A stretch of DNA of 64,000 bases from an uncultured Bacteroidia bacterium. Lineage in GTDB: Bacteria; Bacteroidota; Bacteroidia; Bacteroidales; F082. The DNA is taken from positions 31,210-95,209 of the forward strand of contig CADCIH010000010.1 in the NCBI GenBank assembly GCA_902801465.1, in the 5' to 3' direction. A model generated the notes under the pieces. That model did no database searches. It was given only the letters and a program-made list of their open reading frames with translations, and was not told the DNA's origin. Both the position numbers and the translations under genes were made by a program. Position 1 is the stretch's first letter; each line of letters starts with the position of its first letter. Below, piece by piece: positions 44,858-53,948 of the stretch.

Positions 44858-45829
44858 ATGGAAAAGATTCAACAACTTAAAGAACGTTTCGATGCTTTCA
44901 TGAAGGGTGTCGACTTCCAAAGGAGCCCTGAGGGGCTCTATGAACCCGTGGCTTATACCGTTTTGCAGTCGGGTAAACGTCTCCGTCCCATGCTCTGCCT
45001 GCTTGCCTGCGACATGTTTGGCGGTGAATACCATGAGGCCAAGTATCCAGCCCTTGCCTTGGAGACGGCACATAACTTCACCCTGATTCACGATGATATC
45101 ATGGACCAAGCTCCCATCCGTCGGGGCAAGGAGACAGTATATAAGAAATGGAATACCAACCAGGCCATCCTCTCGGGCGACGCGGCTTTGGTGATGGCGT
45201 ATGACTTCGCCACACGCACCCACCGTCCAGTCGAAGTGCTGACGCTACTCAACCAAGTGCTGCTTGAGATTTGCGAGGGTCAGCAGATGGACATGGAGTT
45301 CGAGACACGCAAAGAGGTGAGCATCCCCGAATACCTTGAGATGATCCGCCTTAAGACCGCCGTGCTGCTGGCTACCAGCCTACAGATTGGTGCAGTTGTG
45401 GCCGATGCCGACGAGGCTGACCAACACAGACTCTACGACTTCGGCATTGGCATCGGTATGGCCTTCCAGTTGCAGGACGACATCCTCGACTGTTACAGTG
45501 ATGTGGCGGTATTCGGGAAGGTGACAGGAGGCGACATCGTGGAGAACAAGAAAACCTTGATGTATCTGAAAGCCTTGGAATTGGCATCACCGGCACAACG
45601 TGAACGTCTTTCGGAACTGTTTTCAGGTGATGTGACCATCAATCCGCAAAAGAAAATCGACGAGGTGATTGCCATATATGACGACCTTCACGTCAAGGAA
45701 GAGGTGGAGAAACTCATGGCTGAGTACTATCGGCAAGCCTATGCCGCGCTTGACGCGGTAAGCCTTCCCGAGGAGCGTAAGACCCACCTGCGCGGTTATG
45801 CTGACATGTTGTCGGGTAGGAATAAATAA
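44858..45829 (+). CDS. Trans-isoprenyl diphosphate synthase
   Basis: Makes an isoprenoid diphosphate from IPP and an allylic primer. 323 residues: first Asp-rich motif DDIMD (79-83) without the two-residue insertion of bacterial FPP synthases, second motif DDILD (207-211), and SGKRLRPM at the IPP site. Chain length (C15 to C20 or longer) cannot be fixed by eye; Phe74 lies five residues before the first motif. Confidence 0.9.
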   Translation: MEKIQQLKERFDAFMKGVDFQRSPEGLYEPVAYTVLQSGKRLRPMLCLLACDMFGGEYHEAKYPALALETAHNFTLIHDDIMDQAPIRRGKETVYKKWNTNQAILSGDAALVMAYDFATRTHRPVEVLTLLNQVLLEICEGQQMDMEFETRKEVSIPEYLEMIRLKTAVLLATSLQIGAVVADADEADQHRLYDFGIGIGMAFQLQDDILDCYSDVAVFGKVTGGDIVENKKTLMYLKALELASPAQRERLSELFSGDVTINPQKKIDEVIAIYDDLHVKEEVEKLMAEYYRQAYAALDAVSLPEERKTHLRGYADMLSGRNK

Positions 45830-45864
45830 AAAAGCAGACCCAAAACGAATCGAGCCTGCTTTTT
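45829..45864. terminator. Shared terminator between polyprenyl synthase and the Lys-rich protein
   Basis: AAAAAGCAG (45829-45837) pairs with CTGCTTTTT (45856-45864) across an 18-nt loop, between convergent genes. Confidence 0.7.
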
Positions 45865-45888
45865 ATCATTAGAAAACCTTAATTACTG

Positions 45889-46287
45889 TTATTTTTCGCT
45901 AGGAGTGTTTCCGGTGGTGGTTACCTTTACTTTTTCCATTTTGGGTTTGGGAGGAACGCTGTTGTTGGGGGTAGCGCTGACGTTTTTCTTGGTTTCGTCG
46001 CGTTCAACAGTGGCTTGAGCGGGCTTGTCTTGAGTGGTCTTGGTCCTTACATCTTTTTTGTCAGTCTTTTTGTTCTTTCTGTCCTGCTGGATGGAAGTGG
46101 AAGCGCTTCTGAGGATGTTTTCTCTCTTCTCAGATTTGATAGTGGCTTTTTGTTTCTGGGTGTCGTCCTTGATTTCGACAGCCTCTTTGGTCGTCACTTT
46201 CTTCTTGTCCTGCGCGTTGACATTCTGGACAGAGGCGATGTTGATGGCAAAGAAAGCCAAAACACCGAGTACGATTGCTTTTTTCAT
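45889..46287 (-). CDS. Secreted low-complexity Lys/Thr-rich protein
   Basis: 132 residues: signal peptide (MKKAIVLGVLAFFAINIASV, cleaved near VNAQ), then a highly charged, probably disordered body (DKKKVTTKEAVEIKDD, QQDRKNKKTDKKDVRTK) ending with a Pro/Thr tail. No domain. It lies downstream of queA on the same strand with a 92-bp gap. Codon use is ordinary and the signal peptide is good, so I take it as a real gene; function unknown. Confidence 0.7.
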   Translation of the reverse strand: MKKAIVLGVLAFFAINIASVQNVNAQDKKKVTTKEAVEIKDDTQKQKATIKSEKRENILRSASTSIQQDRKNKKTDKKDVRTKTTQDKPAQATVERDETKKNVSATPNNSVPPKPKMEKVKVTTTGNTPSEK

Positions 46288-46379
46288 TTTTTAGAGTTTT
46301 AATTGGTTATTAATCTGATAGATGATTTTTCAAATACAATAGGTAAAATATAACAATTACCGTGCCAAGAGTAATGTTG

Positions 46380-47591
46380 TCATGGTAAAAATAGGCAGCT
46401 GTCGCCATAGCTCAGGAAACGGAATCCGTTGTCGAGGGCAAACCGATAAGCCTGTTTCCATTGGTCGCCGATGAGGGCGGAGACCAATAATAACAAGGTG
46501 CTCTTGGGTTGGTGGAAGTTGGTGATCAGTCCGGTGATGACTCTCATCTTGTAGCCAGGGGCAATCATTAAGGAGGTGCTGGCTTCGAGTCGCGTAAGGT
46601 GATGACGGTCCATGTAATCAAGGAGGAGTTGCAGGGCGTTGGCGTTGCTGAGTTCAGAATGGGTTTCGTAAGGATACCATTGGTTTACGTGGAGTTCCCT
46701 CAGGTCCAAGCCCTGTTCGTGGAGCATCATCCCGATCCAATAGAGGCTTTCGAGGGTGCGGGTGCTGGTGGTGCCGACAGGGATGATGTCGCCGTTGAGA
46801 TGTTGGATCAGGTTCTCAAGGAACGATCTGCGGACGATGACGGTTTCGGAATGCATGGCGTGCTCGCCGATGGTGGCTGTGGCCACGGGACGGAAGGTGC
46901 CTGCACCGACATGAAGGGTGACCTCATCGAGTTCATGGCCTTGATGCTGGAGCTGTTCCAATAAAGACTTGGTGAAATGCAATCCTGCGGTGGGAGCCGC
47001 CACTGAACCGTCATATCGGGCGAATACCGTCTGGTAACGGTCGCGGTCTTCAGGCTCAGCCTCTCTATTTAAATAAGGTGGAAGAGGAATCTCGCCCGCG
47101 GCTTCCAAAACCGAAGCGAAAGGAATGGCGCAAGGGCTCCATGAAAACTCAACCTCCGAATATTGGTCGTTCTTTTCGATGCGTTCAGCCGTTAAAGTCA
47201 CCTCGTTTCCGTTGACGTTCAATGACATTTGGAGCGTGCCTTCGCGCCAGCGTTTGGAGTTGCCCACCAGACATTTCCAGCGGACAGGCGAAGACGAGCT
47301 GAAGGCGATCTGATAGTCGTCATCGGGCTCCAAGCAGAAAATCTCAATATGTGAGCCAGTGGCTTTCTGAAAGCGCAGTCTGGCACGGATGACCTTGGTC
47401 TCGTTGAACACCAGCAAGGCCTTCGGAGGAAGGAAATCGCCGATGTGCTTGAACTGGGAGGCTTGGATGTGTCCGTCTTTCAACACCAGTAGCTTGGAGG
47501 CGTCGCGCTCGGCCAATGGGTATTTGGCGATGCGCTCCTCGGGCAAAGGATAGTCGTATTCGTCGATGGAGATGTTTCTGATATCGGTCAT
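46380..47591 (-). CDS. queA: tRNA preQ1(34) S-adenosylmethionine ribosyltransferase-isomerase
   Basis: Adds the ribose of SAM to preQ1 in tRNA to make epoxyqueuosine. 403 residues with YPLAERDASKLLVL, LVFNETKVIRARL, the loop GEIPLPPYLNRE, AAPTAGLHFT and the C-terminal TNFHQPKSTLLLLVSALIG. It is longer than the usual about 350 residues because of insertions in the middle beta domain. Confidence 0.95.
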   Translation of the reverse strand: MTDIRNISIDEYDYPLPEERIAKYPLAERDASKLLVLKDGHIQASQFKHIGDFLPPKALLVFNETKVIRARLRFQKATGSHIEIFCLEPDDDYQIAFSSSSPVRWKCLVGNSKRWREGTLQMSLNVNGNEVTLTAERIEKNDQYSEVEFSWSPCAIPFASVLEAAGEIPLPPYLNREAEPEDRDRYQTVFARYDGSVAAPTAGLHFTKSLLEQLQHQGHELDEVTLHVGAGTFRPVATATIGEHAMHSETVIVRRSFLENLIQHLNGDIIPVGTTSTRTLESLYWIGMMLHEQGLDLRELHVNQWYPYETHSELSNANALQLLLDYMDRHHLTRLEASTSLMIAPGYKMRVITGLITNFHQPKSTLLLLVSALIGDQWKQAYRFALDNGFRFLSYGDSCLFLP

Positions 47592-47605
47592 GATTGAATT
47601 TTTTG

Positions 47606-47644
47606 CAAAAGTAAGATTACTTTTTTTATTTTTGCAAAAACAAA
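47606..47644. promoter_or_regulatory. Divergent -7 boxes for queA and the beta-helix protein
   Basis: Minus strand TACTTTTG at 47606-47613 and plus strand TATTTTTG at 47637-47644, inside a near-symmetrical TTTTGCAAAA-rich sequence. Confidence 0.5.
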
Positions 47645-47656
47645 AAACGAAACACC

Positions 47657-49249
47657 ATGAAAAACAAAATCCTGGTTTTGTTGCTGGTTTTTGTCAGCAT
47701 CCTCGTTTATGGACAAAATGTCGAAGTCGGTGGCTTGCAAAGCGGCGTCTGGGATGCCGATACTGTGCATGTGGTGGCTGATGTAAAGGTGGCCGATTCG
47801 TTGGTGGTTGCCTCTGGGACGGTGGTGCTGTTCGACGGGTTCTATAGCGTCACTGTTGCCGATGGAGCTTCATTTAAGGCTCAAGGCACTTCGAGCGACA
47901 GCATACGTTTTACCGTGGCCGACACGACAGGCTTTCATATCTATAATTCAGGTAAAGGAGGTTGGAACGGCTTCCATATCGAGAAAGCAGGAAAGGTGTG
48001 TTTCGACTATTGCATTCTTGAGTACTCCAAGGCGTCGGACACCACCGATATGTATGGCGGAGCAATGAAAATCAACTATTGCGACGATGTGGAAATCAGC
48101 CACTCCACCTTGCGCTACAATGGCGCCAGGGAACATGGAGGCGCTGTCGATGCCCAGAACTCGCATGTGGTGATGACCAACTGCAATGTTAACAACAACC
48201 GCTTGTTTAGCGATGACAATATCTATTTCAGGTATGGTGGCGCCCTCAGGTTCCTCAAGTGTGACGTGGAGATGCGGGTGATGGAGTTTAGCCGCAATTA
48301 TGGCGAGACCAGCATCGGTGGTGCTCTCAGCCTCGACAGCTGCTCCGTGGTGCTCGACCGCGCGGTGTTCGCCGACAACGTCGGCCTGAATGGAGGTGGC
48401 CTGTATATGATGCGCAGCAACCATCTGCCGGGTAGATTGTCGAACCTGTTGTTCGACCATAATTTCTCGGGACATTTTGGCGGTGGATTGGCCTTTTCCG
48501 ATGCCTCACCCGAAGTGTATAACATCTTGGTCACCAACAACAATTCGGAAGGAGTGAACTGTCCCGGCATTTTCTTCTATCAGTATGCCTCGCCCAAGCT
48601 GACCAATTGCATCGTCTATGGCAACTATCTCGCTCCTCAAGGCATCTCGTCCGATACCGTTCAGGCCGATACCGTTCAGATGTGGCTGTGGACCTTCGAC
48701 GACTATGCGCCTGAGTTCCGCAACTGTCTCATCGAAGGCGGAGAGAAATACATTACCAACAGCGACTATATCAAAGTCTTTGAGAACATCGTGGATGCCG
48801 ATCCCCTCTTTGTGGACGCAGAGCATCGTGACTTCCGGTTGAGTGAAGGCAGCCCATGCCGTGATGCCGGATACGAGATGGTCCCTGACGATCTGGCTGA
48901 GGGTCGCGACCTTGCCGGGTCGTGGCGTGTGGCCAACCAGCGGATCGACATCGGTCCCTATGAGTATACCGCCGCCTCGGTGCCCGTTTATCCCGATCGG
49001 CAACATGCCAGATTGGTCGGCAACCCCCTCAATGCGCAAAGCCGTGTCGAGTTCGACCATGAGATGGACGGTGAATTGATAGTGGCCGTTTATTCCATGA
49101 CTGGACGTGAGGCCTCAAGAGGCGTTTTTGATCTCGGGAAATCGACTTCCTTGGAGATTGGAAGCCTGACGGAGCGCCTTGCCCCGGGAGTCTATTTGAT
49201 TGTAGTCAAGAGCAGCCAAGAGTCGTTCACGCTGAAAGCCGTTAGATGA
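47657..49249 (+). CDS. Right-handed beta-helix protein with T9SS sorting domain
   Basis: 530 residues: signal peptide (MKNKILVLLLVFVSILVYGQ), a parallel beta-helix with repeated GGA/GGG turns (YGGAMKINYC, HGGAVDAQN, YGGALRFLKC, IGGALSLDSC, NGGGLYMMRS, FGGGLAFSDA), and a C-terminal type A-like domain (VGNPLNAQSRVEF ... LAPGVYLIVVKSSQESFTLKAVR). The helix resembles polysaccharide lyase or adhesin folds but no catalytic set is seen. A 15-bp tandem duplication at 48651-48680 encodes a doubled DTVQ. pssA starts 1 bp after its stop. Confidence 0.87.
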   Translation: MKNKILVLLLVFVSILVYGQNVEVGGLQSGVWDADTVHVVADVKVADSLVVASGTVVLFDGFYSVTVADGASFKAQGTSSDSIRFTVADTTGFHIYNSGKGGWNGFHIEKAGKVCFDYCILEYSKASDTTDMYGGAMKINYCDDVEISHSTLRYNGAREHGGAVDAQNSHVVMTNCNVNNNRLFSDDNIYFRYGGALRFLKCDVEMRVMEFSRNYGETSIGGALSLDSCSVVLDRAVFADNVGLNGGGLYMMRSNHLPGRLSNLLFDHNFSGHFGGGLAFSDASPEVYNILVTNNNSEGVNCPGIFFYQYASPKLTNCIVYGNYLAPQGISSDTVQADTVQMWLWTFDDYAPEFRNCLIEGGEKYITNSDYIKVFENIVDADPLFVDAEHRDFRLSEGSPCRDAGYEMVPDDLAEGRDLAGSWRVANQRIDIGPYEYTAASVPVYPDRQHARLVGNPLNAQSRVEFDHEMDGELIVAVYSMTGREASRGVFDLGKSTSLEIGSLTERLAPGVYLIVVKSSQESFTLKAVR

Positions 49250-49250
49250 C

Positions 49251-49958
49251 ATGCCTTTGAAACAGCACATCCCCAATGCTATCACTTGTTGCAACCTGAT
49301 ATCAGGCTGTTTCTCGATATTGTTTTCCACTGCGGGGATGCCAGTGATGGCGTCAGTGATGATCTTTGCGGCGGGACTTTTCGATTTCTTCGACGGATTC
49401 ACTGCTCGTCTGCTGAACGCCCATTCACCCATAGGAGGTGACTTGGACTCGTTGTCCGACGTGGTGTCGTTTGGCGTGGCGCCGGGGTTCATCATGTATC
49501 GGCTGATGTCGGAAGGAATGGCTGAACCCATCTGGCCTGTGGGTGGCGTGTCGTTGTTTGCCTGCTTTGCGTTCCTGCTTCCGGTTTTTTCCGCGGTGCG
49601 GCTGGCAAAGTTCAATATCGACGAACGTCAGACCACCTCTTTCATCGGGTTGCCCACACCTCCTATGGCCATCTTCATGGCGTCGCTGCCGTTAGCGTTC
49701 TGGCAACTGGGTGTCCTTGGTCAGCCGGTGCTGAATCCTTACCTCTGCCTTGGGTTGGTCGTCCTGTTCTCCGTGCTGATGGTATGCAACCGTCCGTTCT
49801 TCTCGTTCAAGATGAAGAGCTTAAGTTGGAGTGACAACAAGTTACGGTGGATTTTCTTGGGCTTGGCTGTGGCCAGTTTTGTGGCGTTCAGGTTTGTGGC
49901 CTTGCCTTTCATCCTGTTGGGCTATATTCTGCTTTCGGTGCTTTTTTATCGTCCTTAG
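49251..49958 (+). CDS. pssA: CDP-diacylglycerol-serine O-phosphatidyltransferase
   Basis: Makes phosphatidylserine, the precursor of phosphatidylethanolamine, in the inner membrane. 235 residues, mostly hydrophobic helices, with the full CDP-alcohol transferase motif: Asp45, Asp48-Gly49, Ala52-Arg53, Gly62, Asp66, Asp70. The ATG lies 1 bp after the preceding stop, so it is coupled to the beta-helix gene. The 3' end overlaps lptB by 4 bp. Confidence 0.92.
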   Translation: MPLKQHIPNAITCCNLISGCFSILFSTAGMPVMASVMIFAAGLFDFFDGFTARLLNAHSPIGGDLDSLSDVVSFGVAPGFIMYRLMSEGMAEPIWPVGGVSLFACFAFLLPVFSAVRLAKFNIDERQTTSFIGLPTPPMAIFMASLPLAFWQLGVLGQPVLNPYLCLGLVVLFSVLMVCNRPFFSFKMKSLSWSDNKLRWIFLGLAVASFVAFRFVALPFILLGYILLSVLFYRP

Positions 49959-50695
49959 CTAAACACCTTTTTCTTGTATTCGAAGTTGTGTCCGAGATAA
50001 ACGTCTTTGACCACGGGGTCGTTGGCTAATGCCAAGGGTTCGCCTTCCTTCAGTATCTTTCCGTCGGAGAGGATGTAGTCGTAGTCGGTGATTGACAGGG
50101 TCTCGTGGACGTTGTGGTCGGTGATGAGCACGCCGATGTTTTTCTCGGTCAGCTTGACGATGATGCGTTGGATGTCTTCGACAGCGATGGGGTCGACGCC
50201 GGCGAAGGGTTCGTCGAGGAGGATGAAACTGGGGTCGACGGCGAGGGCACGGGCAATCTCGGTGCGTCGGCGTTCACCGCCTGAGAGTTGAATACCTTTG
50301 TTTTTGCGCACATGTTGTAAGCCGAACTCGTTCAGGAGCGACTCGAGTTTCTCGTGCCGTTGTTCCTTGTTCAGGTTAGGCATGAACTGCAACACCGAGT
50401 AAATGTTGTCCTCCACGCTCATCTGGCGAAACACCGAGGCTTCTTGTGCCAGATATCCGATGCCTTTCTTGGCCCTTTTGTACATTGGCACGTTGGTGAT
50501 CTCCTCGTTGTCCAGGAACACTTTTCCTTCGTTGGCCTTGATCATCCCCACGATCATATAGAAGGTGGTGGTCTTGCCGGCGCCGTTAGGTCCGAGAAGG
50601 CCTACGATGCGGCCTTGTTCCACTTCGACGCTGACATGGTCGGCGACGGTGCGTTGTTTGTATCGTTTTACTAGGTTTTCTGTCCAAAGTTTCAT
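49955..50695 (-). CDS. lptB: LPS export ABC transporter ATPase LptB
   Basis: Powers LPS extraction by the LptFG permease. 246 residues: Walker A GPNGAGKTT (35-43), Q-loop YLAQEASVF, signature LSGGE (137-141), Walker B ILLDEP (158-163) and the switch ITDHNVHETL typical of LptB. Its start overlaps the kdsD stop by 4 nt, linking Kdo supply to LPS export. An LptF/LptG-type permease is at 58956. Confidence 0.95.
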   Translation of the reverse strand: MKLWTENLVKRYKQRTVADHVSVEVEQGRIVGLLGPNGAGKTTTFYMIVGMIKANEGKVFLDNEEITNVPMYKRAKKGIGYLAQEASVFRQMSVEDNIYSVLQFMPNLNKEQRHEKLESLLNEFGLQHVRKNKGIQLSGGERRRTEIARALAVDPSFILLDEPFAGVDPIAVEDIQRIIVKLTEKNIGVLITDHNVHETLSITDYDYILSDGKILKEGEPLALANDPVVKDVYLGHNFEYKKKVFS

Positions 50696-51657
50696 AGCAC
50701 GCCCTCCTTTAATATATCGTGAAGATGGATGACGCCGACATATCGGCCTTTGCTGAGCACGGGCAGTTGGGTGATGCTGTTGTGGCGCATCTTCTGCAAG
50801 GCGTCGGCCACCAAGTCGTTCTCGTCGATGGTCTTGGGGTCAGGGGTCATGATCTCGGATGCTTTCACCGTGTCGATGTCGGGGTGTTTCAGTAACATGC
50901 GGCGCAAGTCGCCATCGGTGATGATGCCGACGATGTAACCATTTTGGGTGACCACGGCGGCGCCAAGCATCTTTTTTGTCATCTCGATGATGACGGTGGC
51001 GAGGCTGTCGTCGGGGCCTACTTCAGGTTTCTCGTTGTTGACATAGAGGTCTCTGACGCGCAGGTATAGTTGTTTCCCGAGGGCGCCTCCTGGATGGAAC
51101 TTGGCGAAGTCGTCGTTGGTGAAGCCGCGGCACTGCATCAGGCAGACAGCCAAGGCGTCGCCCATCACGAGTTGGGCGGTGGAGCTGGAGGTGGGGGCGG
51201 GGTTGCCGGGGAAGCCTTCGTTCCCCACGGTGACGTCGAGCACGAAGTCGGCTTGACGTGCCAGATAGCTGTCGCGGTTGCCCACGATGGCGATGATCTT
51301 GTTGCCGCGCAATTTGATAAGAGGCACCAGCACCTTGACCTCTGGAGTCTCGCCGCTCTTGGAGAGGAGCACCACCAAATCCTTGTCGCGGATGATGCCT
51401 AAGTCGCCATGAATGGCATCGGCGGCATGCATGAAGACAGAGGAAGTGCCCGTGGAATTCATCGTAGCGGCAATCTTTTGTGCGATGATGGCACTCTTTC
51501 CTACACCGGAAAACACGATGTTCCCCTTGTTCTCATACATCAGCTGAACCACCTTGCCAAAGTTGTCGTCCAGTAAAGGAATCAGATTCTTTATTGCAGA
51601 TGCTTCGTTGTCAATAACTTGCGTTGCGATTTTATGGATTTCTTCAAAAGAAAGCAT
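50692..51657 (-). CDS. kdsD: D-arabinose-5-phosphate isomerase (KpsF/GutQ family)
   Basis: Converts ribulose-5-phosphate to arabinose-5-phosphate for Kdo. 321 residues: SIS domain (NIVFSGVGKSAIIAQKIAATM, HGDLGIIRDKDLVVLLSKSGET, FHPGGALGKQ), then two CBS domains (from about residue 205). Translationally coupled to lptB; divergent from recQ. Confidence 0.94.
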   Translation of the reverse strand: MLSFEEIHKIATQVIDNEASAIKNLIPLLDDNFGKVVQLMYENKGNIVFSGVGKSAIIAQKIAATMNSTGTSSVFMHAADAIHGDLGIIRDKDLVVLLSKSGETPEVKVLVPLIKLRGNKIIAIVGNRDSYLARQADFVLDVTVGNEGFPGNPAPTSSSTAQLVMGDALAVCLMQCRGFTNDDFAKFHPGGALGKQLYLRVRDLYVNNEKPEVGPDDSLATVIIEMTKKMLGAAVVTQNGYIVGIITDGDLRRMLLKHPDIDTVKASEIMTPDPKTIDENDLVADALQKMRHNSITQLPVLSKGRYVGVIHLHDILKEGVL

Positions 51658-51673
51658 TTTTTTCTTTTTTTTG

Positions 51674-51705
51674 TTGGCTTGAACGGAAAAAATATTATAA
51701 CTTTG
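51674..51705 (+). promoter_or_regulatory. Promoter of recQ
   Basis: TTG at 51674-51676, 21-bp spacer, TAACTTTG at 51698-51705; ATG at 51742. Confidence 0.5.
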
Positions 51706-51741
51706 TAAAGATAACTAAAGATTATGAATTAGATTGCAAAA

Positions 51742-53946
51742 ATGGCAAAAAAAGTTGAAACATCGATTTATAAGCTGTTGAAAGATGTCTTCGGTTTCGA
51801 TCAATTCAAGGGGAACCAAGAAGCTATCATCAAGAGTGTGCTTGCCGGCAACGACACCTTTGTGCTGATGCCTACCGGCGGCGGCAAGTCGCTTTGCTAT
51901 CAATTACCTGCCCTTTTGAAACCAGGCACAGCCATCATCGTCTCGCCTTTGATCGCTTTGATGAAGAACCAGGTCGATATGATTCGCAACTTTGGCACTG
52001 AGGTCGGCATCGCGCACGTGATGAACTCCTCGTTGTCGAAGTCGGAACTGCTTGAGGTGAAGGAAGACCTCAAGAGCGGCAAGACCAAGATGCTGTATGT
52101 GGCTCCTGAGTCGCTCACCAAAGAGGAGACGGTGGAATTCCTGCGCACGCTGAAGATCTCGTTTGTGGCCATCGACGAGGCGCACTGCATCTCTGAATGG
52201 GGTCACGACTTCCGTCCTGAATATCGCCGCCTGCGTCCCATTATCGACGCCATCGGGAAAGACCTTCCAGTGATTGCCTTGACCGCCACCGCTACAGTAA
52301 AGGTGCAGCAGGATATCATGAAGAACCTTGATATCATGGACGCCAAAGTCTTCAAGTCGTCGTTCGACAGACCCAATCTGTACTACGAAGTACGGCCCAA
52401 GACCAAGGATGTCATCAAGGACATCATCAAATACATCAAGCAAAACCCAGGCAAGTCGGGTATTGTGTATTGCCTCAGCCGTAAGAAAGTGGAGGAGCTG
52501 GCCGAGACTCTTGTGGTGAACGGCATCAAGGCGCTTCCTTATCACGCTGGCTTGGACAGCCAGACGCGTAAGGAGAACCAAGACAAGTTCTTGATGGAAG
52601 AAGTGGATGTCATCGTGGCCACCATCGCCTTCGGAATGGGTATCGACAAGCCCGATGTGCGTTTCGTCATCCACCACGACATTCCCAAGAGCCTCGAAGG
52701 CTATTATCAAGAAACAGGTCGTGCCGGACGCGACGGAGGAGAGGGTAATTGCATTGCATTCTACGATTATGAGGATATTCATAAACTAGAGAAGTTCAAC
52801 AAGGGAAAGAATGTCGCCGAACAAGAGATTGCGCGCGAGTTGCTCAACGAGACGGTCACCTACGCCGAGTCGGCCGTGTGCCGTCACCGTCTGCTGCTGC
52901 ATTACTTCGGTGAAGAATACGAGAAAGAGAACTGCGGCTCGTGCGACAACTGCCGTTATCCCAAGGAGAAGTTCGACGGCAAAGAGGATTTGAAGATGAT
53001 CCTCGAAGCCATCGTGGAAACCAAACAGCTCTTCAAGACCAAGCATATCGCCGAATTGCTGGCTGGCAAACTCACGGGCGACATCAAGGCGGCCAAACAG
53101 GAGAACAACGAGTTCTTCGGCGCTGGCGATGACCACGACGAGAAATATTGGACCGCCATCATCAGGCAAGCACTAGTCCACAAACTGCTTTCCAAGGATA
53201 TTGAGAACTACGGCATCCTGAAAATCACCAAGGAAGGCCGCGACTTCATCAAGAAGCCTTATCCGATCATGCTGGTCAAAGACCATGACTACGACAATAC
53301 CGACGATGAGGAATCCGAAGCCTTGGCAATGGGCATGAGCAAGGACAGCGGCACCGACCGCACTTTGTTCACCATGCTCAAAGACTTGCGCAAGACCATC
53401 GCCAAGCAGAACGGATTGCCGCCCTTTGTCATCTTCCAAGACCCCTCGCTCGAAGATATGGCCATCCAATACCCCATCACCAAGGAGGAGATGACCCAGA
53501 TAGCTGGTGTGGGCGCCGGCAAGGCTGAGAAGTTCGGCGAGCCTTTCATCAAGCTTATCAAGGAATACGTCGAGGAAAACGATATCACCCGACCGAACGA
53601 TATGGTGGTGAAGTCGGTGGTCAACAAGTCGGCACTGAAGATCGCTATCATCCAGAATATCGACAAGCGCATCCCGCTTGAGGACATTGCCTATGGCAGA
53701 GGCCTCAGCTTCGACGAGTTGCTGAGCGAGATCGAGAGCATCGTGTCGTCAGGCACCCGCCTCGACTTGAACTACTACATCCAGGACAATATCGACGAAT
53801 ATCACCAGGAAGACATCCTTGAATACTTCCGTGAGGCTGAGTCGGACGATGTGGAACAAGCTCTTCGCGAACTGGGTGAGGACGAGTATGATGAACAGGA
53901 AGTACGCCTGATGCGAATCAAGTTTATCTCTGAAGTGGGGAACTGA
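51742..53946 (+). CDS. recQ: ATP-dependent DNA helicase RecQ
   Basis: 3'-5' helicase in recombination and repair. 734 residues: Walker A MPTGGGKSLCY (44-54), DEAH at 145-148, GRAGRDG motif VI, RQC zinc cysteines (CRHRLLLHYF ... NCGSCDNC), winged helix, and an HRDC domain (LFTMLKDLRKTIAKQNGLPPFVIFQD). The acidic C-terminus (after about residue 620) extends beyond HRDC as in other Bacteroidota RecQ. Confidence 0.96.
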   Translation: MAKKVETSIYKLLKDVFGFDQFKGNQEAIIKSVLAGNDTFVLMPTGGGKSLCYQLPALLKPGTAIIVSPLIALMKNQVDMIRNFGTEVGIAHVMNSSLSKSELLEVKEDLKSGKTKMLYVAPESLTKEETVEFLRTLKISFVAIDEAHCISEWGHDFRPEYRRLRPIIDAIGKDLPVIALTATATVKVQQDIMKNLDIMDAKVFKSSFDRPNLYYEVRPKTKDVIKDIIKYIKQNPGKSGIVYCLSRKKVEELAETLVVNGIKALPYHAGLDSQTRKENQDKFLMEEVDVIVATIAFGMGIDKPDVRFVIHHDIPKSLEGYYQETGRAGRDGGEGNCIAFYDYEDIHKLEKFNKGKNVAEQEIARELLNETVTYAESAVCRHRLLLHYFGEEYEKENCGSCDNCRYPKEKFDGKEDLKMILEAIVETKQLFKTKHIAELLAGKLTGDIKAAKQENNEFFGAGDDHDEKYWTAIIRQALVHKLLSKDIENYGILKITKEGRDFIKKPYPIMLVKDHDYDNTDDEESEALAMGMSKDSGTDRTLFTMLKDLRKTIAKQNGLPPFVIFQDPSLEDMAIQYPITKEEMTQIAGVGAGKAEKFGEPFIKLIKEYVEENDITRPNDMVVKSVVNKSALKIAIIQNIDKRIPLEDIAYGRGLSFDELLSEIESIVSSGTRLDLNYYIQDNIDEYHQEDILEYFREAESDDVEQALRELGEDEYDEQEVRLMRIKFISEVGN

Positions 53947-53948
53947 TA

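Noticed and set aside
51904-52782. 292-codon frame antisense to recQ
   Set aside because: Covers the helicase core on the opposite strand; mirror frame.
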